Below, piece by piece: positions 14,579-17,055 of a stretch of DNA of 17,055 nucleotides; positions within the stretch are counted from its first letter, which is position 1, and every line of letters starts with the position of its first letter. The notes under the pieces are model-generated. The model had not been told where the DNA came from and did not search any database. It worked only from the letters and a program-made list of their open reading frames with translations. Source of the DNA: Lysobacterales bacterium UBA2790 (GTDB lineage Bacteria > Pseudomonadota > Gammaproteobacteria > Xanthomonadales > Xanthomonadaceae); assembly GCA_002352135.1 (NCBI GenBank), contig DEHW01000013.1, forward strand, positions 1-17,055, in the 5' to 3' direction. Both the position numbers and the translations under genes were made by a program.

Positions 14579-14923
14579 ATGAGCGAAACCCTGTTCAGTC
14601 GCATCATCCGGCGCGAGATTCCGGCCGATATCGTGTTCGAGGACGAGCATGTGCTGGCGTTTCGCGACATCCAGCCGCAGGCGCCAGTGCATGTCCTGTT
14701 CATCCCCAAGAAGGCGGTCGCCACGCTGAACGACGTGGCGCCTTGCGATGCGGAGTTGCTGGGGCGGCTGATGTTGGCCGCTGCCGACTACGCCCGGCGG
14801 GAGGGATTTGCCGATCAGGGTTATCGGGTCGTGATGAACTGCAATCGCGATGGCGGGCAGTCGGTTTATCACATTCACCTGCACCTGCTTGCCGGTCGTC
14901 AGCTGACCTGGCCTCCGGGTTGA
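14579..14923 (+). CDS. HIT-family (HinT-like) nucleotide phosphoramidase
   Basis: A histidine-triad protein of the Hint branch, which hydrolyses adenosine phosphoramidates such as AMP-lysine. It has 114 residues, typical of bacterial HinT. Family features are TLFSRIIRREIPADIVFEDEHVLAFRDIQPQAPVHVLFIPKK (about 4-45), a central helical region, and the triad H98-I-H100-L-H102 in YHIHLHLLAGRQ, with H100 the expected nucleophile. Trp and Pro near the C terminus (LTWPPG) are also usual. AGAGGA lies 7 nt upstream. It is the last gene of the dnaX operon. Its final 25 nt overlap the end of the convergent ribbon-helix-helix gene. Confidence 0.95.
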   Translation: MSETLFSRIIRREIPADIVFEDEHVLAFRDIQPQAPVHVLFIPKKAVATLNDVAPCDAELLGRLMLAAADYARREGFADQGYRVVMNCNRDGGQSVYHIHLHLLAGRQLTWPPG

Positions 14924-15120
14924 TCGCCGTCGCCCGGATCGCTGTCCTGCTTTGCGTCGCGCAGGCGTCCTGCGCGACGCAAGGCATCGCGCAGGACGTA
15001 TTCGATCTGCGCGTTCACTGAGCGCAGTTCGTCTTCCGACCAGCGCTGCATCGCCTCCAGCACCTGTCCACTGATGCGCAGCGGATAGGCGCGTTTTTCA
15101 TTGTTGGATTTTTCGGCCAC
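14899..15120 (-). CDS. Small Arc/ribbon-helix-helix-type DNA-binding protein
   Basis: A 73-residue predicted regulator. The core AYPLRISGQVLEAMQRWSEDELRSVNAQIEYVLRDALRRAG (about 10-50) has the beta-strand/helix/helix pattern of Arc/MetJ or HicB-antitoxin folds: a strand with alternating polar residues, then an RSVNAQIE turn-helix. The start is GTG 15120, 4 nt after the stop of the upstream SPFH gene, so the two are probably coupled. A longer in-frame ATG at 15240 would lie inside the SPFH gene and gives no family-like sequence. The C-terminal tail is charged (KQDSDPGDGDQPGGQVS) and contains the coding side of a perfect inverted repeat. Its likely target is the tandem GATATC site ahead of the operon (inference). 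Confidence 0.85.
   Translation of the reverse strand: MAEKSNNEKRAYPLRISGQVLEAMQRWSEDELRSVNAQIEYVLRDALRRAGRLRDAKQDSDPGDGDQPGGQVS
14952..14982. repeat. Perfect 14-bp inverted repeat with 3-nt loop
   Basis: TTGCGTCGCGCAGG (14952-14965) and CCTGCGCGACGCAA (14969-14982) are exact complements around cgt. They lie inside the ribbon-helix-helix gene (encoding LRRAGRLRDA) and 28 nt past the HIT stop codon. A partial third copy, GCATCGCGCAGG, follows at 14984-14995. On the plus strand it could stop transcription of the dnaX-recR-HIT operon, although no U-tract follows. Confidence 0.7.
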
Positions 15121-15124
15121 GGGC

Positions 15125-15985
15125 TCAGTACAGGCTGCCAGCATTGACGACGGGCTGAGTGGAGCGATCAGCGCACAGGACCACCAGCAGATTGCTGACC
15201 ATGGCCGCGCGACGTTCCGGGTCCAGTTCCACCACACCACGCGACTTCAACTGGTCCAGCGCCAATTCCACCATGCCAACCGCGCCTTCGACGATCTTGG
15301 TGCGCGCGGCAATCACCGCATCCGCTTGCTGACGCTGCAACATAGCCTGGGCAATTTCCGGTGCGTACGCCAAGTGACTGATGCGTGCTTCGATGACATC
15401 GACACCGGCCTTTCCGAGTCGGTCATCGAGGTCGGTCTTCAGCTGCGCAGATACTTCGTCGGGATGACTGCGCAGCGCCACACGACCATCATGGCTGTCG
15501 TAGGGATAGCGCGTTGCCATCGCGCGCAGTGCGGCTTCGGATTGGATGTGCACGAAGCTCTCGAAGTCCTCGACGTTGTAGCGCGCTTCGGCGGCATCGA
15601 TGACTTGCCAGACGATGACAGCTGCGATCTCGATCGGGCTGCCTTCGAGTTCGTTGACCTTGAGTTTGCCGCTTTCGAAGTTGCGTACCCGCATCGACAC
15701 CTTGTGTCGACCGTAGAAGGGCAAGGTCCAGCGCAGTCCGGTTTCGCTGGCAGTTCCGACGTATTTGCCGAACAAACTGACCACCGCGTTCTGGTTTGGC
15801 TCGAGGCTGAACAGTCCGGGCAGCAGGAACAGGGCAGCGACACCGCAGGCAAGCCCTGCCCAGAAGGGCGGCCAATTGTGATGGTCGAAGGAGTAACTGA
15901 TCAGCCACCAGGTCAGCAGGCTGAGTATCAGGCTGACAAACAGCATCGGAATGCCGGGTAGCGTGCGCAAGACGTTTTCTTTCAT
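15125..15985 (-). CDS. SPFH/band-7 (PHB) domain membrane protein
   Basis: A stomatin/flotillin-like membrane protein that probably forms oligomeric assemblies in membrane microdomains; its exact role is unknown. It has 286 residues from ATG 15985, chosen because GGGGAGAG lies 5 nt upstream; the longer in-frame ATG at 16051 would overlap the promoter repeats. Two N-terminal hydrophobic segments (about 10-33 and 41-60) precede the band-7 domain, which opens with PGLFSLEPNQNAVVSLFGKYVGT and continues with ETGLRWTLPFYGRHKVSMRVRNFES and IEIAAVIVWQVIDAAEARYNVEDFESFV. An Ala/Gln-rich segment follows (EIAQAMLQRQQADAVIAARTKIVEGA). It forms an operon with the downstream ribbon-helix-helix gene. Confidence 0.93.
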   Translation of the reverse strand: MKENVLRTLPGIPMLFVSLILSLLTWWLISYSFDHHNWPPFWAGLACGVAALFLLPGLFSLEPNQNAVVSLFGKYVGTASETGLRWTLPFYGRHKVSMRVRNFESGKLKVNELEGSPIEIAAVIVWQVIDAAEARYNVEDFESFVHIQSEAALRAMATRYPYDSHDGRVALRSHPDEVSAQLKTDLDDRLGKAGVDVIEARISHLAYAPEIAQAMLQRQQADAVIAARTKIVEGAVGMVELALDQLKSRGVVELDPERRAAMVSNLLVVLCADRSTQPVVNAGSLY

Positions 15986-16010
15986 GGTGGCTCTCCCCTG
16001 TTGGTAGTGG

Positions 16011-16051
16011 AAAGATATCACAAAGATATCAAAAATGAAGGAGTCGACCAA
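16011..16051 (-). promoter_or_regulatory. Predicted SPFH operon promoter with tandem GATATC operator
   Basis: AAAGATATCA occurs twice (16011-16020 and 16022-16031), 11 bp apart, each with a palindromic GATATC. Read on the minus strand, TTGGTC (16051-16046) and TATCTT (16028-16023) make a weak -35/-10 pair with a 17-nt spacer. The repeats then cover the -10 and the predicted start of transcription, about 30 nt from the SPFH ATG. Ribbon-helix-helix repressors typically bind tandem sites, and the operon encodes one. Confidence 0.5.
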
Positions 16052-16108
16052 AGTCGCGGCTACACGCGGACTTCACAGGGCTAGCCTTGTCAGCATTGGG
16101 AGGAGCTC

Positions 16109-17055
16109 ATGAACTACGAAACTGAATACCGCCGTTCCATCGATGATCCACAGGCGTTCTGGCAGGAAGCAGCGCAGGCCATTTACTGGGAGACGCCACC
16201 CGCGCAGATCTTGGATGCCACCGACCCGGCCTTCCGGAAGTGGTTTGTCGGCGGACGCACCAATCTTTGCTACAACGCGGTGGATCGCCATCTGGCGGAG
16301 CGAGGCGAGCAGTTGGCACTGATCGCGGTGTCGACGGAAACCGGCACTACACAAGAATGGACATATCGCCAACTGCATAGGGCGGTGAATACCTTCGCCG
16401 CCACATTGCAGAGCTTGGGCGTCGTCGAGGGCGATCGTGTCGTCATCTACATGCCCAACACCGGTGAAGCGGTGATCGCCATGCTGGCCTGTGCCCGGAT
16501 CGGCGCGATCCATTCTGTCGTGTTTGGTGGCTTCGCCGCCCACAACCTTGCCCTGCGCATCGATGATGCGAAGCCCAGTCTGCTGATTTGCGCCGATGCC
16601 GGTATGCGTTCTGGCAAGGTGATTCGCTACAAGCCGTTGGTGGACGCGGCGCTGGCGGAAGCGCAGTCGCCACCACCTCGGGTGCTGGTGGTACATCGCG
16701 GCCTGGACAAGGACATGCCGGTGACCGAAGGTCGTGATGTCGACTATGCCGCAGCGAGCGCTGCCTTTGCCGAGGCGGAGGTGCCGGTCGTGTGGCGCGA
16801 ATCGAACGCGCCGAGCTATTTGCTCTACACCTCCGGGACGACCGGAAAGCCAAAGGGCGTCCAGCGCGATACCGGTGGCTACGCGGTGGCTCTGGCGCTG
16901 TCGATGCGCACGGTCTATGACGTGGGACCGGGGCAGGTGATGTTCTCGACCTCGGACGTCGGTTGGGTCGTCGGCCATTCGTACATCGTCTATGGCCCGC
17001 TGATCGTGGGTGCGGCCACGATCGTCTACGAGGGCTTGCCGACCAGTCCTGATCC
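16109..17055 (+). CDS. prpE: Propionyl-CoA synthetase (propionate-CoA ligase), 5' part
   Basis: An AMP-forming acyl-CoA synthetase that activates propionate to propionyl-CoA, usually feeding the methylcitrate cycle. About 315 codons are present of an expected 630 or so; the rest lies beyond the right edge. ATG 16109 is preceded by GGGAGGAG. The N terminus (RRSIDDPQAFW...ARGRTNLCYNAVDRHL-like arrangement, WFVGGRTNLCYNAVDR) and CARIGAIHSVVFGGFAAHNLALRIDDAKPSLLICADAG are typical. The adenylation motif YTSGTTGKPKGV starts at Y240. The following QRDTGGYAVAL and SDVGWVVGHSYIVYGPLIVGAATIVYEGLPT fit PrpE better than acetyl-CoA synthetase Acs, although Acs-like activity cannot be excluded. No other prp gene is in the window. 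Confidence 0.93.
   Translation, partial: MNYETEYRRSIDDPQAFWQEAAQAIYWETPPAQILDATDPAFRKWFVGGRTNLCYNAVDRHLAERGEQLALIAVSTETGTTQEWTYRQLHRAVNTFAATLQSLGVVEGDRVVIYMPNTGEAVIAMLACARIGAIHSVVFGGFAAHNLALRIDDAKPSLLICADAGMRSGKVIRYKPLVDAALAEAQSPPPRVLVVHRGLDKDMPVTEGRDVDYAAASAAFAEAEVPVVWRESNAPSYLLYTSGTTGKPKGVQRDTGGYAVALALSMRTVYDVGPGQVMFSTSDVGWVVGHSYIVYGPLIVGAATIVYEGLPTSPD

Noticed and set aside
1..17055. Defence island, CRISPR array, prophage, transposon or toxin-antitoxin module.
   Set aside because: No repeat-spacer pattern, transposase, integrase, tRNA or toxin-like ORF was seen. The one antitoxin-like gene is coupled to an SPFH gene, not to a toxin. All major genes are core housekeeping or common accessory families.

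Overview
This is an ordinary-looking, densely coded, GC-rich chromosomal segment from a gammaproteobacterium. The best guess is the Xanthomonadales/Lysobacterales or a close relative. That placement is an inference from protein resemblance and gene content (RlmC, RlmJ, DarP, PmbA/TldE, Rnf, and dnaX-ybaB-recR together); no rRNA or other decisive marker is present. I see no insertion sequence, phage gene, tRNA, rRNA or CRISPR array.

Layout. Positions 1-4050 hold a minus-strand operon read as sco, psd, rnfC, rnfD. It encodes a copper chaperone for cytochrome oxidase, phosphatidylserine decarboxylase, and two subunits of the Rnf redox-driven ion pump; rnfD is cut by the left edge. The genes are 3-5 nt apart or overlap by 4 nt. 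A 369-nt gap (4051-4419), the only long non-coding stretch, separates this operon from a plus-strand gene for a soluble chemoreceptor with three tandem PAS domains (4420-6360). A strong hairpin ends that gene and also lies across the stop codon of the convergent Nudix gene.

Positions 6397-8701 read leftward as darP, rlmC and an MTH1-like Nudix hydrolase: ribosome assembly, 23S rRNA methylation and nucleotide-pool sanitation. Divergent from darP, only 38 nt away, is pmbA/tldE, followed by a small DUF4870-type membrane protein and a clear GCAA-tetraloop terminator. Then comes rlmJ (minus), divergent from the replication and repair operon dnaX, ybaB/ebfC, recR and a HIT-family hydrolase (plus, 11718-14923). 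The HIT gene overlaps the end of a convergent two-gene operon for an SPFH/band-7 membrane protein and a small ribbon-helix-helix regulator. A propionyl-CoA synthetase gene (prpE) begins at 16109 and runs off the right edge.

No gene family here looks undescribed, and I do not claim a new system. The most interesting signals are at the DNA and RNA level. A nearly identical 20-bp element covers the start codons of the unrelated sco and rlmJ genes and looks like a leaderless-mRNA promoter; the Nudix gene has a similar arrangement. A tandem 11-bp-period GATATC repeat overlaps the predicted promoter of the SPFH/ribbon-helix-helix operon and is a natural candidate operator for that regulator. A perfect 14-bp-stem inverted repeat sits inside the ribbon-helix-helix gene, just past the end of the convergent dnaX-recR-HIT operon. 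The chemoreceptor leader contains several inverted repeats.
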